DNA of 21,689 nucleotides from Thermoplasmata archaeon (GCA_021796175.1 JAJYOM010000011.1:1-21689), one strand, 5' to 3'. Positions 7,204 to 15,132 are shown, counted from the first letter of the stretch. Notes: a model not told the origin generated them from the letters alone. Numbers and translations: made by a program.

Positions 7204-7264
7204 TTACTCACCGTCTACCGGTCCTTTACCCTCAAATTTTCCTTAATGGGAGCACTGATTCTTG

Positions 7265-8530
7265 ATGGCGGAACTGAAATCTATGCATGAGACTGCGGCT
7301 CGTACGAATGTGTTTGACAAGTACATCGCCACCAACACTATTTTCAAGAGCGACAGGGAGATGCTCCGGCCATCATATATACCGAAGGTGCTGCCGCACA
7401 GGGAGAAAGAGATAGATCAGCTGGCAGCGATAGTTTCCACTGGCCTGAGGGGAGACAGGCCATCAAATGTACTTATATTCGGCAAGACCGGAACAGGCAA
7501 AACCGCCACAGTGAAATTCATAGCAAATGAGGCAGCGAAAGTAAGCTCGTCAAGTTCAACAATAGATTTCATATACGTCAACTGCTGCGAGCTTGACACA
7601 AACTACAGCGTACTCCAGCATATGGCAAACAAATTTATTGAAAACACCGAGGACAGGGCACCATATAACGGCTGGAGCATTGAACGTGTCTACTCTCTTT
7701 TCAAGGAGGTCGTGGACAGGCAGAAGAGGCTGCTCGTTGTTGTGCTCGACGAACTTGACAGGCTAGTATACAAGACAGGCGACGATCTTCTCTACAATCT
7801 TTCAAGAATCAATGACGACATGAAGAATTCAAAGGTGTCCATAATAGGCATTGCAAACGATCTTAAGTTCACAGATTACCTTGACGCCAGAGTGAAGAGC
7901 AGGCTTGGGGAAGAGAGAATAGTCTTCTCTCCTTATGATGCAAGAGAACTCTCTGATATCCTTGGGGTGAGGGCTGATACAGTATTCGCGCCCGGTGCTC
8001 TGAATGAAGACGTCATACCTCTCTGTGCTGCCCTTGCAGCGCAGGAACATGGCGATGCCAGAAGGGCCCTGGAGATGCTTCGTGTCGCCGCGGAATCCGC
8101 AGAAAGGGAAGGGAGAAAACCGGTGACTACCGAAGACGTGATGAAGGCAAAGAACAAGATCGAACTTGACACGGTAACAGAGACGGTAAAGACGCTTCCA
8201 TCGCAATCGAAGATGCTCCTGCTCTCGATGACAATCTATTCTGAAAAGAGACGGATAATGACCACCGGCGACATATACGACACTTATCACAACCTGTGCA
8301 ATTCCGTCGGCATACTGCCGCTTACACAGAGGAGAATCGGCGATCTGATTTCAGAGCTGGATATGCTGGGAATAGTGCGCGCGAGAGTCAGGTCATTCGG
8401 CAGGGGTGGGAGGACAAAAGAAATAGAGCTGTCCGTCCCTCTCAATGAAACCAGGGAGCTGCTTGTTGATGACGAACTGCTGAGTTCTTACAAGAATGCG
8501 AGGGCGAAGATCCAGACAACTCTAATCTGA
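7265..8530 (+). CDS. cdc6: Orc1/Cdc6 replication initiator
   Basis: A 421-residue AAA+ ATPase with C-terminal winged helix. Walker A is GKTGTGKT (73-80), Walker B LDELD (161-165), sensor 1 GIAND (195-199) and sensor 2 GDARRALE (263-270). The winged-helix region is at about 312-395. Residues 28-45 (KSDREMLRPSYIPKVLPHRE) are the typical lead-in of archaeal Orc1. The protein binds origin recognition boxes, opens the origin and recruits the MCM helicase. A TTG at 7262 is in frame three bases earlier, but the ATG at 7265 is preferred. The gene sits directly right of the candidate oriC, which it probably recognises. Its stop overlaps the convergent signal peptidase gene by nine bases. Confidence 0.95.
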   Translation: MAELKSMHETAARTNVFDKYIATNTIFKSDREMLRPSYIPKVLPHREKEIDQLAAIVSTGLRGDRPSNVLIFGKTGTGKTATVKFIANEAAKVSSSSSTIDFIYVNCCELDTNYSVLQHMANKFIENTEDRAPYNGWSIERVYSLFKEVVDRQKRLLVVVLDELDRLVYKTGDDLLYNLSRINDDMKNSKVSIIGIANDLKFTDYLDARVKSRLGEERIVFSPYDARELSDILGVRADTVFAPGALNEDVIPLCAALAAQEHGDARRALEMLRVAAESAEREGRKPVTTEDVMKAKNKIELDTVTETVKTLPSQSKMLLLSMTIYSEKRRIMTTGDIYDTYHNLCNSVGILPLTQRRIGDLISELDMLGIVRARVRSFGRGGRTKEIELSVPLNETRELLVDDELLSSYKNARAKIQTTLI

Positions 8531-9397
8531 GCCTTCTTTTCTTTTCTTTTCCTTCGACCCCTTCGACCAGTTTTCCTTCCAGTAGCTCCAGAGCATCTCA
8601 GACGCTATAGGCACCGTTACTATCGCAGTTAGTATGACCACCAGAGCATATACACTGTTTGACGGCGTACCGGCAGGCAATCCGCCGGAAAGCTCCAGCT
8701 TGATAAGGCCTACATAAGGGAGCTCGCCTACAGCTATGCCGTTTAACCATTGTGCCTTGACAGGAACCGGGAATATGCCGAGTGCCTGATCCGTCGCATT
8801 TTCTCCGTATAAAGCGTGATTGTGGTCGCCCATTGTTATGAAGCCGCTGTAATTCGCCCTGCCGACGAAATTGCTTATTGGTATAATCACGGGTCCGTGC
8901 GTGTAGCCAACGTCGTTTATCACTATGTTGTAGCGTATGTTGTAGACGTCATGGGACTTGCCCGCAGGGGTGAGCACGTACCACTGCGATGCAGGCAGCC
9001 TGGACAGAGATGGAACATCATAGCCTCCTCCCGTGGTGTTGTATTCGATGTACACAATTGCCCTGTGTATGATTGGTGTTGTGCTGTAGCTGCCGTACGG
9101 CCTGTATATTATGACATTGCCAAACTCACCGTAGGTCGAGTAGCCGCTCGCCTCGCCATCAATATAAGTCCTGACCTGGGAGGAAGAAGTTACCTTCTTC
9201 ACCATGACAACATCCCCTATATTCAGGTCACCTAGATAGGCATAGCTTGAACTGTGCTGCATGCTGCCCGATTCCACAACAACAAGCGGGGGCCAGTTAC
9301 CAGTATACAGGTACATGCCTGTGAGCAACAGCAGGACAACGACGACGGCCACGACAACTGGCCTGATATAATCCCATACGTCGTCCTCTTCGGGCAT
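8522..9397 (-). CDS. Signal peptidase I, archaeal/ER (Sec11-like) type
   Basis: A 291-residue membrane protein. An N-terminal helix at about 12-30 (RPVVVAVVVVLLLLTGMYLY) is followed by the catalytic Ser45 in VESGSM. His111 (IIHRA) takes the place of the bacterial lysine, and Asp191 (ITMGDHNHALYG) completes the Ser-His-Asp set expected of the archaeal/eukaryotic S26B enzyme. A second helix lies at about 249-270, followed by a short, strongly basic tail (KEKKRKEGSD) on the inside. It removes signal peptides from secreted proteins at the outer face of the membrane. It is longer than minimal archaeal homologues because of an insert between His111 and Asp191 (about 115-185). The ATG at 9397 fits a leaderless promoter. 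It is convergent with cdc6 and divergent from the dCMP deaminase gene. Confidence 0.88.
   Translation of the reverse strand: MPEEDDVWDYIRPVVVAVVVVLLLLTGMYLYTGNWPPLVVVESGSMQHSSSYAYLGDLNIGDVVMVKKVTSSSQVRTYIDGEASGYSTYGEFGNVIIYRPYGSYSTTPIIHRAIVYIEYNTTGGGYDVPSLSRLPASQWYVLTPAGKSHDVYNIRYNIVINDVGYTHGPVIIPISNFVGRANYSGFITMGDHNHALYGENATDQALGIFPVPVKAQWLNGIAVGELPYVGLIKLELSGGLPAGTPSNSVYALVVILTAIVTVPIASEMLWSYWKENWSKGSKEKKRKEGSD
8534..8552 (+). terminator. Pyrimidine/T-rich terminator-like tract of cdc6
   Basis: TTCTTTTCTTTTCTTTTCC begins four bases after the cdc6 stop. Archaeal termination uses T-rich tracts on the non-template strand. The runs here are only four T long and broken by C, so strength is uncertain. 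The tract lies inside the coding region of the convergent signal peptidase. Confidence 0.35.
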
Positions 9398-9418
9398 CGC
9401 GCATCCTAAATTGTCAAA

Positions 9419-9426
9419 CTATATTA
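9419..9426 (-). promoter_or_regulatory. TATA box of the signal peptidase gene
   Basis: TAATATAG on the minus strand. Its centre is about 25 bases before the ATG at 9397, which predicts a leaderless transcript. Confidence 0.5.
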
Positions 9427-9460
9427 TCTGTAGCCCGATACTCTGGCGGAATCAGTTTGG

Positions 9461-9467
9461 TTATATA
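9461..9467 (+). promoter_or_regulatory. TATA box of the dCMP deaminase gene
   Basis: TTATATA about 30 bases before the ATG at 9494. A purine-rich AGGGAGAAGG (9482-9491) sits between them and could serve as SD if transcription starts slightly early. Confidence 0.5.
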
Positions 9468-9493
9468 CTGCAATCATCGATAGGGAGAAGGAA

Positions 9494-9988
9494 ATGCAGG
9501 GCGGGCATGCGGAGCACCGCAAGTACAGGACACCACGTGATGTATACTACATGAAGCTGGCTTATGTCATATCTGAAAGGAGCACCTGCATACGTAACGG
9601 CAGGCAGATTGGCGCTGTGATAGTCAACGACATGAACCATATAGTCAGCAGCGGCTATAACGGCAACCCGCGCAATATGAAGCACTGCGAGGAAATAGGC
9701 TGCATAAGAGATATACTTCAGATCCCCTCAGGCACAAAGATGGAGATATGCACTGCTGTCCACGCCGAACAGAACGCAATAATACAGGCAGGACCGGGTG
9801 CACTTGATGCTACAATTTACTCCACAATTCTGCCGTGCAACACCTGTGCCAAGATGATTGTGAATGCCGGCATCAGGAGGGTTGTTTACTGCGAGGATTA
9901 TCCTGAGCATATGGGCATTGAGCTCATGAAGGAGCTTGGGGTCAAGGTGGAACGCGCGGTTGTTGACAAACCGCCCAGGATAACCTGA
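9494..9988 (+). CDS. Deoxycytidylate (dCMP) deaminase family protein
   Basis: A 164-residue zinc-dependent deaminase. The zinc and catalytic site is His90-Ala-Glu92 (HAEQNA) with Cys115 and Cys118 (PCNTC). The N-terminus carries the family's DVYYMKLAYVISERSTC segment, and GAVIVNDMNHIVSSGYNG (40-57) resembles the nucleotide-binding strand and loop. The insertion with extra Cys and His (HCEEIGC, 64-70) is typical of dCMP deaminases and ComEB proteins. It converts dCMP to dUMP for thymidylate synthesis. It is divergent from the signal peptidase and followed at 85 bases by an M20 peptidase, possibly separately promoted. A broader cytidine/nucleotide deaminase role cannot be excluded. Confidence 0.9.
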   Translation: MQGGHAEHRKYRTPRDVYYMKLAYVISERSTCIRNGRQIGAVIVNDMNHIVSSGYNGNPRNMKHCEEIGCIRDILQIPSGTKMEICTAVHAEQNAIIQAGPGALDATIYSTILPCNTCAKMIVNAGIRRVVYCEDYPEHMGIELMKELGVKVERAVVDKPPRIT

Positions 9989-10072
9989 AGGGCACTGAGG
10001 TTCTGCAAGGTGCGCCGTTCTGTCAGAGGAAAGCTTATGCACGGTTCGCGTATGCTGATCTGGGTTACTCAG

Positions 10073-11290
10073 ATGGCCTCAGATGTTAAGCTGGCTGAAG
10101 TCGTACGGTCATTCGAAAAGGACATGGTGAAGGCTTTAGGCGACATGATTTCCATCCCATCGATCAGTCCGGAATCCGGTGGCGAAGGAGAGTATGACAG
10201 GGCAGAATTCCTTGTTTCCCTTCTCAGGGAGAACGGCATCACTGCAATTGAAAGGTGCGATGCGCCGGACAGGAAGGCGAAGAAAGGCAGGCGCCCGAAC
10301 ATCATCGCGACAGTTGGGAGCGGCCGGTCGAGCCTCTGGGTCATCTCGCACATGGATACCGTCCCCGTAGGCGACAGGACACTCTGGAAGACAGACCCTT
10401 TCAGCGCAGCAGTAAAGAACGGAAAGATATACGGCCGCGGCTCGGAAGACAACGGCCAGTCCCTGATAGCTTCTCTCTTTGCCGCAAAGGCGGCAATGCA
10501 GCTTGGTGTTTCTTCCTCTGTCAAGCTCGCGTTTGTCAGTGACGAGGAGCTAGGTAGCGCCAAAGGCATAACATACGTTGCTTCAAAAGGAAAGTTTGCC
10601 AAGGGGGACGAATTCCTTGTCCCCGACGCCGGCAGCAGCAAGGGGGACGAAATAGAGATTGCTGAAAAGCATTCACTCTGGGCGCGCGTGAAAACGGAAG
10701 GCAGGCAGACGCATGCCAGCATGCCGACAACCGGCGTCAATGCAAAGGTCGCGGCATCGCGCTTTCTTGTTTTTGCACGGGATTATCTCTACTCCAGGTA
10801 CTCGGCAAGGGACGATCTTTTTCAGCCTGTGCCCTACTCAACCTTTGAACCCACAAGGCAGATGTCAAATGTCGAGAACGTCAATACCATCCCGGGGACA
10901 GACGAGTTCTACATAGATTCAAGGATACTGCCATCGTACAATCTCGGCAGGATACTCTCTGATATGCGTGAGATTGCAGATGTGTTTTCCCGACAGACCG
11001 GAGCCAGGATCAAGGTGGAAGTATTCAGGAAGAGCACTGCGGCATCTCCCACTTCGAAGGACAGCGTCATAGCAACCAAGACAGCGGAGGCTGTCAGGAG
11101 AGTCTTGGGCATAGAGCCGAGGTTTGTAGGCATAGGCGGCGGCACCTGCGCGAACATAGTGAGGGCGAGAGGCTTTCAGGCGGCTGTCTGGAGCACTGAG
11201 GACGGAATGGCCCACCAGCCCAACGAGTACTCCGTCATCAGGAACATGGTATCTGATGCAGGCGTGATGACATCCATGTTCGTGTCCTGA
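10073..11290 (+). CDS. M20 family metallopeptidase (ArgE/DapE/carboxypeptidase-like)
   Basis: A 405-residue protein of normal M20 length. Two-metal site residues are His93 and Asp95 (SHMDTVP), Asp126 (GRGSEDNGQ), Glu158-Glu159 (SDEELGS), Asp185 (VPDAG) and His381 (MAHQPNEY). A dimerisation/lid domain is expected between about 200 and 315, containing QTHASMPTTGVNA. The family hydrolyses N-acyl or peptide bonds (acetylornithine, succinyl-diaminopimelate, dipeptides). The substrate cannot be fixed from sequence. The frame is open upstream to a GTG at 10010, but the ATG at 10073 begins the conserved protein and lies about 38 bases after a TATA-like AAGCTTATGC, so it is preferred. It ends five bases before the convergent ftsY stop. 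Confidence 0.88.
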   Translation: MASDVKLAEVVRSFEKDMVKALGDMISIPSISPESGGEGEYDRAEFLVSLLRENGITAIERCDAPDRKAKKGRRPNIIATVGSGRSSLWVISHMDTVPVGDRTLWKTDPFSAAVKNGKIYGRGSEDNGQSLIASLFAAKAAMQLGVSSSVKLAFVSDEELGSAKGITYVASKGKFAKGDEFLVPDAGSSKGDEIEIAEKHSLWARVKTEGRQTHASMPTTGVNAKVAASRFLVFARDYLYSRYSARDDLFQPVPYSTFEPTRQMSNVENVNTIPGTDEFYIDSRILPSYNLGRILSDMREIADVFSRQTGARIKVEVFRKSTAASPTSKDSVIATKTAEAVRRVLGIEPRFVGIGGGTCANIVRARGFQAAVWSTEDGMAHQPNEYSVIRNMVSDAGVMTSMFVS

Positions 11291-11294
11291 GTGC

Positions 11295-12224
11295 TCAGTT
11301 AGCCGAAACCAGTCTTTCCGCCATCCATGCAGGATCGAATTTCATCAGGTCCGCATACCTCTGTCCGGTGCCAAGGAAGGCTATCGGCTTGCCCACCGTC
11401 TTGGCGATTGAGAGTGCGCTTCCTCCCTTTGCATCGGCATCTATCTTTGTGAGTATGACCATGTCGATTCCAACTGCATCGTTGAATGCCCTTGCCTGTT
11501 CAATCATATCATTTCCGGCAAGCGAATCCCCGACAAACACGATAAAATCGGGGTCAGCAACGCGTTTTATCTTCTTCATTTCATCCATAAGGTTGCTGTT
11601 TGTCTGCATCCTTCCGGCTGTGTCTATCAGGACGAAGTCCCTGTGCCTCGCCTTTGCGTGCTCAATCGCATCAAACGCAACAGCGGCGGCATCCCCGCCG
11701 TGTTCATGCGAGACAACCCTGATGTCAAGTGCCTCTCCGTGCACCTTCAGCTGCTCTATCGCACCCGCCCTGAATGTGTCGCCCGCCGCGATTATCACCG
11801 TATTGCCCCGGCTTTTAAGCATCGATGCAAGCTTGGCGATCGCGGTCGTCTTTCCAGTGCCGTTTATGCCAACGAACATAATGACGACAGGTCTTTCAAC
11901 TGCTGAAACCGCATCATAGAAGTCAACGGTATGACTCGAAAGCAGATTCCTGACTGAGTCCCTCAGTGAACCCTCGACTGCTCCCTCCAGGTCAAAGCCC
12001 CTCGCCAGTTTCTTTCCTTTCAGGTTTTCCCTCAGATCGGAAACAATCTGCTCCGCCACTGTTTCTGCCACATCCGACTCCAGCAGTGCCATCTCCAGAT
12101 CCCAGCAAATCTCCTCGAGACGGTCATCCCTTATCTTCTTCCCCTGATCGCCGATAGGCTCGGTCATTTCCTCCACACTGCTGTTCTTGAGCAGGCCGAG
12201 CTTCTTCTTCAGGGCAGTGAACAT
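11295..12224 (-). CDS. ftsY: Signal recognition particle receptor FtsY
   Basis: A 309-residue SRP-type GTPase. A charged N-terminal helical N domain (1-105) is followed by the G domain: G1 GINGTGKTT (119-127), the DTFRAGAIEQL motif (149-159), G3 DTAGR (201-205) and G4 TKID (259-262), with a closing GQRYADLMKFD. It docks SRP-bound ribosomes at the membrane. It lacks the long acidic A domain of bacterial FtsY, as expected for archaea. The frame is open upstream to 12269 inside prefoldin, but the ATG at 12224 lies four bases after the prefoldin stop and starts the conserved MFTALKKKLG helix. It is the last gene of the LX, prefoldin alpha, FtsY operon. Confidence 0.95.
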   Translation of the reverse strand: MFTALKKKLGLLKNSSVEEMTEPIGDQGKKIRDDRLEEICWDLEMALLESDVAETVAEQIVSDLRENLKGKKLARGFDLEGAVEGSLRDSVRNLLSSHTVDFYDAVSAVERPVVIMFVGINGTGKTTAIAKLASMLKSRGNTVIIAAGDTFRAGAIEQLKVHGEALDIRVVSHEHGGDAAAVAFDAIEHAKARHRDFVLIDTAGRMQTNSNLMDEMKKIKRVADPDFIVFVGDSLAGNDMIEQARAFNDAVGIDMVILTKIDADAKGGSALSIAKTVGKPIAFLGTGQRYADLMKFDPAWMAERLVSAN

Positions 12225-12228
12225 CTGT

Positions 12229-12654
12229 TCATCCCGCTCTGCCCGGTTCCTTGCGGGCCTCTTCCTCAACCATTGCCTGCAGGCTGTTCAACTGCGTCTG
12301 CATCTCCGCCATCCTCTGGTAGACCTTCTGCGATGCATCCACGAGTTCCTTTATCCTGCCTTCGACTATTTCGACCAGTTTCGGTATCGGTTCCTCAAAT
12401 GTATATCCGGATGCAGTGTAAAGCAGCCCCTTCCCGCTGTTTACTATCTTCGCCGGAAGGTAAACTCCCCCGCCGATTGAGACAAGCATTTCAGTGTCGC
12501 TGTCCGACTCTGAATACTGTTTGGCAGTCTCCTTGGCCCTTGAAAAATCATTTACTGAATCCTGTATGAGCTGAAGCTGCGCGGAGAGGCCGTCTATCTG
12601 CTCCTTCAGGTTGTCCATAACTGACAGAGTCTGTCTGAGTTCGTCCTCGTTCAA
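12229..12654 (-). CDS. pfdA: Prefoldin alpha subunit
   Basis: A 141-residue protein with the prefoldin alpha pattern: an N-terminal coiled-coil helix (about 1-45), two beta hairpins in the middle (LVSIGGGVYLPAKI and GLLYTASGYTFEEPI, about 57-88) and a C-terminal coiled-coil helix (about 90-135). It forms the alpha2-beta4 jellyfish chaperone that hands unfolded protein to the thermosome. The start is a TTG at 12654 that overlaps the LX stop in TTGA. It gives the expected N-terminal helix, whereas the first ATG (12618) would remove 12 residues of it. The order LX, pfdA, ftsY is a common euryarchaeal arrangement. Confidence 0.9.
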   Translation of the reverse strand: MNEDELRQTLSVMDNLKEQIDGLSAQLQLIQDSVNDFSRAKETAKQYSESDSDTEMLVSIGGGVYLPAKIVNSGKGLLYTASGYTFEEPIPKLVEIVEGRIKELVDASQKVYQRMAEMQTQLNSLQAMVEEEARKEPGRAG

Positions 12655-12884
12655 GGTTTAACGCCAACCTGGTGCCTGACGACAGAATCCGTGATGTCCT
12701 TGTCTCCCAACTCCTTCACATCATCGATCTTGATGGATCTTCTCGGTGTCCTGTGCCTGCTGCCCAGCATAGTCTTCACCTTCTCTTCGGCCCCGGCCGT
12801 ATCTTCGGACGCGACCTGCAATGTAAAAGACTGCCACGCACGCTCTGAAGCCCTGAAACTCCCTTTTACCTGAAATGCCTTCAT
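12651..12884 (-). CDS. rplX: Large-subunit ribosomal protein LX (L18Ae/L20e)
   Basis: A 77-residue protein. It opens MKAFQVKGSFRASERAWQSF and contains VKTMLGSRHRTPRRSIKIDDV, both characteristic of archaeal LX, the short counterpart of eukaryotic L18a. It belongs to the 50S ribosomal subunit. It is first in the operon with prefoldin alpha and FtsY. In many Euryarchaeota the aIF6 gene precedes it, but here the upstream neighbour is an unrelated membrane protein with its own promoter. The ATG at 12884 lies about 10 bases after the predicted transcription start. Confidence 0.92.
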   Translation of the reverse strand: MKAFQVKGSFRASERAWQSFTLQVASEDTAGAEEKVKTMLGSRHRTPRRSIKIDDVKELGDKDITDSVVRHQVGVKP

Positions 12885-12913
12885 TTCGTCAACCGTCTCT
12901 CAGACTAACGGCA

Positions 12914-12924
12914 TGTATAATTAA
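12914..12924 (-). promoter_or_regulatory. TATA box of the LX-pfdA-ftsY operon
   Basis: TTTAATTATAC on the minus strand. Its centre is about 35 bases before the LX ATG, with a purine-rich GAGAAAATG directly upstream as BRE. Confidence 0.55.
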
Positions 12925-12976
12925 ACATTTTCTCCAATCACGCGTGTGGCCCCGCTTCAGGTGCTGAACGTGGCAC

Positions 12977-13804
12977 TCAGGCAAATATTGTCCCTGTCCT
13001 CATTTCTTTCATTTTCACCCTTGAGTATCCGGCCAGGTAACCAGATACAGGCAAAGACGCAAACGACATCAGCATTGCGTAAAACAGCGAAGGCATCGAC
13101 TTCATTCCGAGAATATAACTGACACTCACGGAGCCTACGGAAGGGAAGATGACAATGTAATACTGGGAGTTGATGCTGGGGTATATGTCAGCAGTGGTCG
13201 TACCGCCTGGTGCAACGTGATCCACTCCGGCTGTGATGCTAACCTGCATCAGTGCACTCTCATTCGCTCCCTGTGAGCCGGACGCTGCAGCATTATAGTC
13301 ACTGGCGGGCACTATGACAAAAATCAGACTGTTCTGCCCCAGGTTCTTCAGCGTCACACTGTTAACAGTGTTGATAGCGAATACATCGTTCGTCTGGAAT
13401 TCTATTGTCCCTATCTGACCGCTGGAATTGCCTGACACGTTCATCAGCGGGGTAAAGGTGAAAACAACAAGTATGAAAGAAATAAGCGCTGCTATGGCTA
13501 TGAGTGCAATGGAACCCCTGTATCTCTTCCTTGCAATCAGGAATTTGGCAGCGTTCCTCTTTCCATAGACCACACAGAGCCTGAAGAAGAAGATGCGCTC
13601 AGCTGAGACTATCAGGAGCATCATAGTTCCCAGGAAAATGACGTTGTAGAGCGGAACGAAGAAAGGTGCTAGCGCAAAACCGTTCACTATTAGTATGTAG
13701 AAAGCGAAGAGTGCCATTGTCGCTCCCTGTATGCTGAACAGTATCCCCCTCGTGGTAAGAATCCTTGCCAGGCGTGGATCATGCTCAATCTCCATCGCTT
13801 TCAT
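12977..13804 (-). CDS. Membrane protein of unknown function with an external beta-rich domain
   Basis: A 275-residue protein that I do not recognise. Membrane helices are predicted at about 21-43 (FSIQGATMALFAFYILIVNGFA), 48-67, 97-118 (ALIAIAALISFILVVFTF) and 237-260 near the C-terminus. Between helices three and four lies a region of about 115 residues (120-235) rich in Ser, Thr, Val, Asn and Gly, including TIEFQTNDVFAINTVNSVTL and VAPGGTTTADIYPSINSQYY. It looks like an extracellular immunoglobulin-like or other beta-sandwich domain. Short basic stretches follow the second helix (KRNAAKFLIARKRYRG). The ATG at 13804 fits the promoter at 13835. An in-frame ATG nine bases later is an alternative. 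It sits between priS and the LX operon without obvious functional linkage. Confidence 0.8.
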   Translation of the reverse strand: MKAMEIEHDPRLARILTTRGILFSIQGATMALFAFYILIVNGFALAPFFVPLYNVIFLGTMMLLIVSAERIFFFRLCVVYGKRNAAKFLIARKRYRGSIALIAIAALISFILVVFTFTPLMNVSGNSSGQIGTIEFQTNDVFAINTVNSVTLKNLGQNSLIFVIVPASDYNAAASGSQGANESALMQVSITAGVDHVAPGGTTTADIYPSINSQYYIVIFPSVGSVSVSYILGMKSMPSLFYAMLMSFASLPVSGYLAGYSRVKMKEMRTGTIFA

Positions 13805-13834
13805 TTGAAACGGTTTCTGATTTTACTGCTCTTT

Positions 13835-13842
13835 TTAAATAG
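13835..13842 (-). promoter_or_regulatory. TATA box of the membrane protein gene at 12977-13804
   Basis: CTATTTAA with a BRE-like GGAAAG just upstream, about 35 bases before the ATG. It closely resembles the thiolase promoter. Confidence 0.55.
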
Positions 13843-13863
13843 CTTTCCAGTTGATTATCACGC

Positions 13864-15099
13864 CTAAGACTGCTGAACATCTGCCTTCCGGGCTGGCGGC
13901 TGCAATGTGACCTTTCTTCTCAGCAGAAGGAATAAAGCCGTCCTTACTGGCAGTTCGTTGAATCCCTCTTTCACGGCCGCGGCTTCTCCGCCTACAGGCT
14001 CGGAAGTGAACGAGCTGGTGGAATACACTCTGACTGTTTCATCCGGGAAATCTGCAGATGCATCCCTCAGCGGATCGAATCCAGTCAGCTCATCCCTTGT
14101 GAGTGAGACTACCCTGAGCGAAGTCTTTCCGTGCAGGCTTCCGGGAAGCCGTATGAGCCTGTGGATATCGCTTGTCACCGGCTCATCTGTCTGGCCGCTC
14201 ATCAGCTCGATTGTTTTCTTCTGCAGTACCAAAAGGAATCTTTTCAGTTCGTCGTCCTTCTCTGTGAGCGAGTCGAGTATGCTGTCCCTGAGCATTATCT
14301 CCTTCCTGCCTTCTTCGAAGAGCAGCGAGTATGTTCTGTTTGCCTGGCTCTTCTTCATGCCTTCCGCAACAAGCAAGTCCACTGCCTCTTCCCGTGTCAT
14401 CTTTCCGAGGTCGTCAAGCAACCTGTTAATGGCCATTCTTGACTTTCCGTACCAGCCGCCGTCTGAGGCAAGCGGAAGCCTGGTGCTTCTCAACAGCTTT
14501 CCCCTTGTCCCTTCCCTGACAACTGTTGTAGAGAGGAGCAGCCCAAGGTCAATATCCGCAGCAGTGATGTAGTCAACAATTTCCCTGCGCTCATGACTGC
14601 CGAGCTTCCTGACACTCTCCGCATATACATGTATGTGGTACCCCCTTCCACCCGAGAAGACTATCTCTGTTTCATCTTCACCAAAGCCAAGATCCGAGCA
14701 AACGAAACCGTCGTAGAGCCTTATCATCTGCTCCTTCACCTTCAGGAGCATCTGTTCGTAAGGAAGTCCTTCAGACCCCTTTACATGATCGGCATCCAGG
14801 TCGAATATCAGGTCTGCACCGAGCCAACCCTTCTCCGCCATAGTCCTTGCTCCCGGTCTTTCATAATAGGCCGTCGAGTAGTATGCGTGCGATGGTGCCC
14901 TGTCAGCCAGGTATCTTCCGAGTTCACTCCTATCCTGAAAGCCCAGGTGCCTGTGAACATATCCCCTGTCAAAGAACATGAAACCGAATTCACGCCCGCG
15001 GAATCCCGGCACCTCCTCCACCCGGTGCGTTTCATAGTATTCGCTAAACCACCGGGCAGCGAACGAGAGCTCTGGCGGTATGACCGCTTTACCATCCAT
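13864..15099 (-). CDS. priS: DNA primase small (catalytic) subunit PriS
   Basis: A 411-residue archaeo-eukaryotic primase. The catalytic acids are Asp100 and Asp102 in FDLDADH. SGGRGYHIHVY (149-159) forms the phosphate-binding loop. The third carboxylate is Asp311 in SDIHRLIRLPGSLHGKT (310-326). The N-terminus contains REFGFMFFDRGYVHRHLGF, typical of the family. It synthesises primers and pairs with PriL, which is not in the window. The C-terminal 40 or so residues are rich in charged and Pro residues and probably unconserved. The ATG at 15099 is the only sensible start. A nearby ATG upstream is out of frame. It lies about 7 kb from the candidate origin and cdc6. Confidence 0.94.
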   Translation of the reverse strand: MDGKAVIPPELSFAARWFSEYYETHRVEEVPGFRGREFGFMFFDRGYVHRHLGFQDRSELGRYLADRAPSHAYYSTAYYERPGARTMAEKGWLGADLIFDLDADHVKGSEGLPYEQMLLKVKEQMIRLYDGFVCSDLGFGEDETEIVFSGGRGYHIHVYAESVRKLGSHERREIVDYITAADIDLGLLLSTTVVREGTRGKLLRSTRLPLASDGGWYGKSRMAINRLLDDLGKMTREEAVDLLVAEGMKKSQANRTYSLLFEEGRKEIMLRDSILDSLTEKDDELKRFLLVLQKKTIELMSGQTDEPVTSDIHRLIRLPGSLHGKTSLRVVSLTRDELTGFDPLRDASADFPDETVRVYSTSSFTSEPVGGEAAAVKEGFNELPVRTALFLLLRRKVTLQPPARKADVQQS

Positions 15100-15132
15100 G
15101 TTCTATTTTCATCTATCCCGATTGCGCCAGGC

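Larger units (their letters stand above)
6797..7264 (+). other. Candidate replication origin (oriC) upstream of orc1/cdc6
   Basis: A gene-free stretch of 468 bases directly before orc1/cdc6, by far the largest intergenic gap on this side of the window. It holds two ORB-like elements in opposite orientation (6808-6821 and 7044-7062), extra half-matches (CTTCCAGAG at about 6850, TTTCCAG at about 6957), AT-rich blocks at about 6886-6936 and 7144-7210, and short inverted repeats (7110-7122 and 7131-7140). Archaeal origins typically sit next to orc1/cdc6 and contain ORBs flanking an AT-rich unwinding element. Short ORFs here overlap each other and the cdc6 start and lack gene-like character. Confidence 0.6.

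Noticed and set aside
10069..10740. Minus-strand ORF of 223 codons
   Set aside because: Antisense shadow of the M20 peptidase, whose metal-binding residues are all present.
13907..14572. Plus-strand ORF of 221 codons
   Set aside because: Antisense shadow of priS, very Ser-rich, as expected from reverse-reading a conserved gene.
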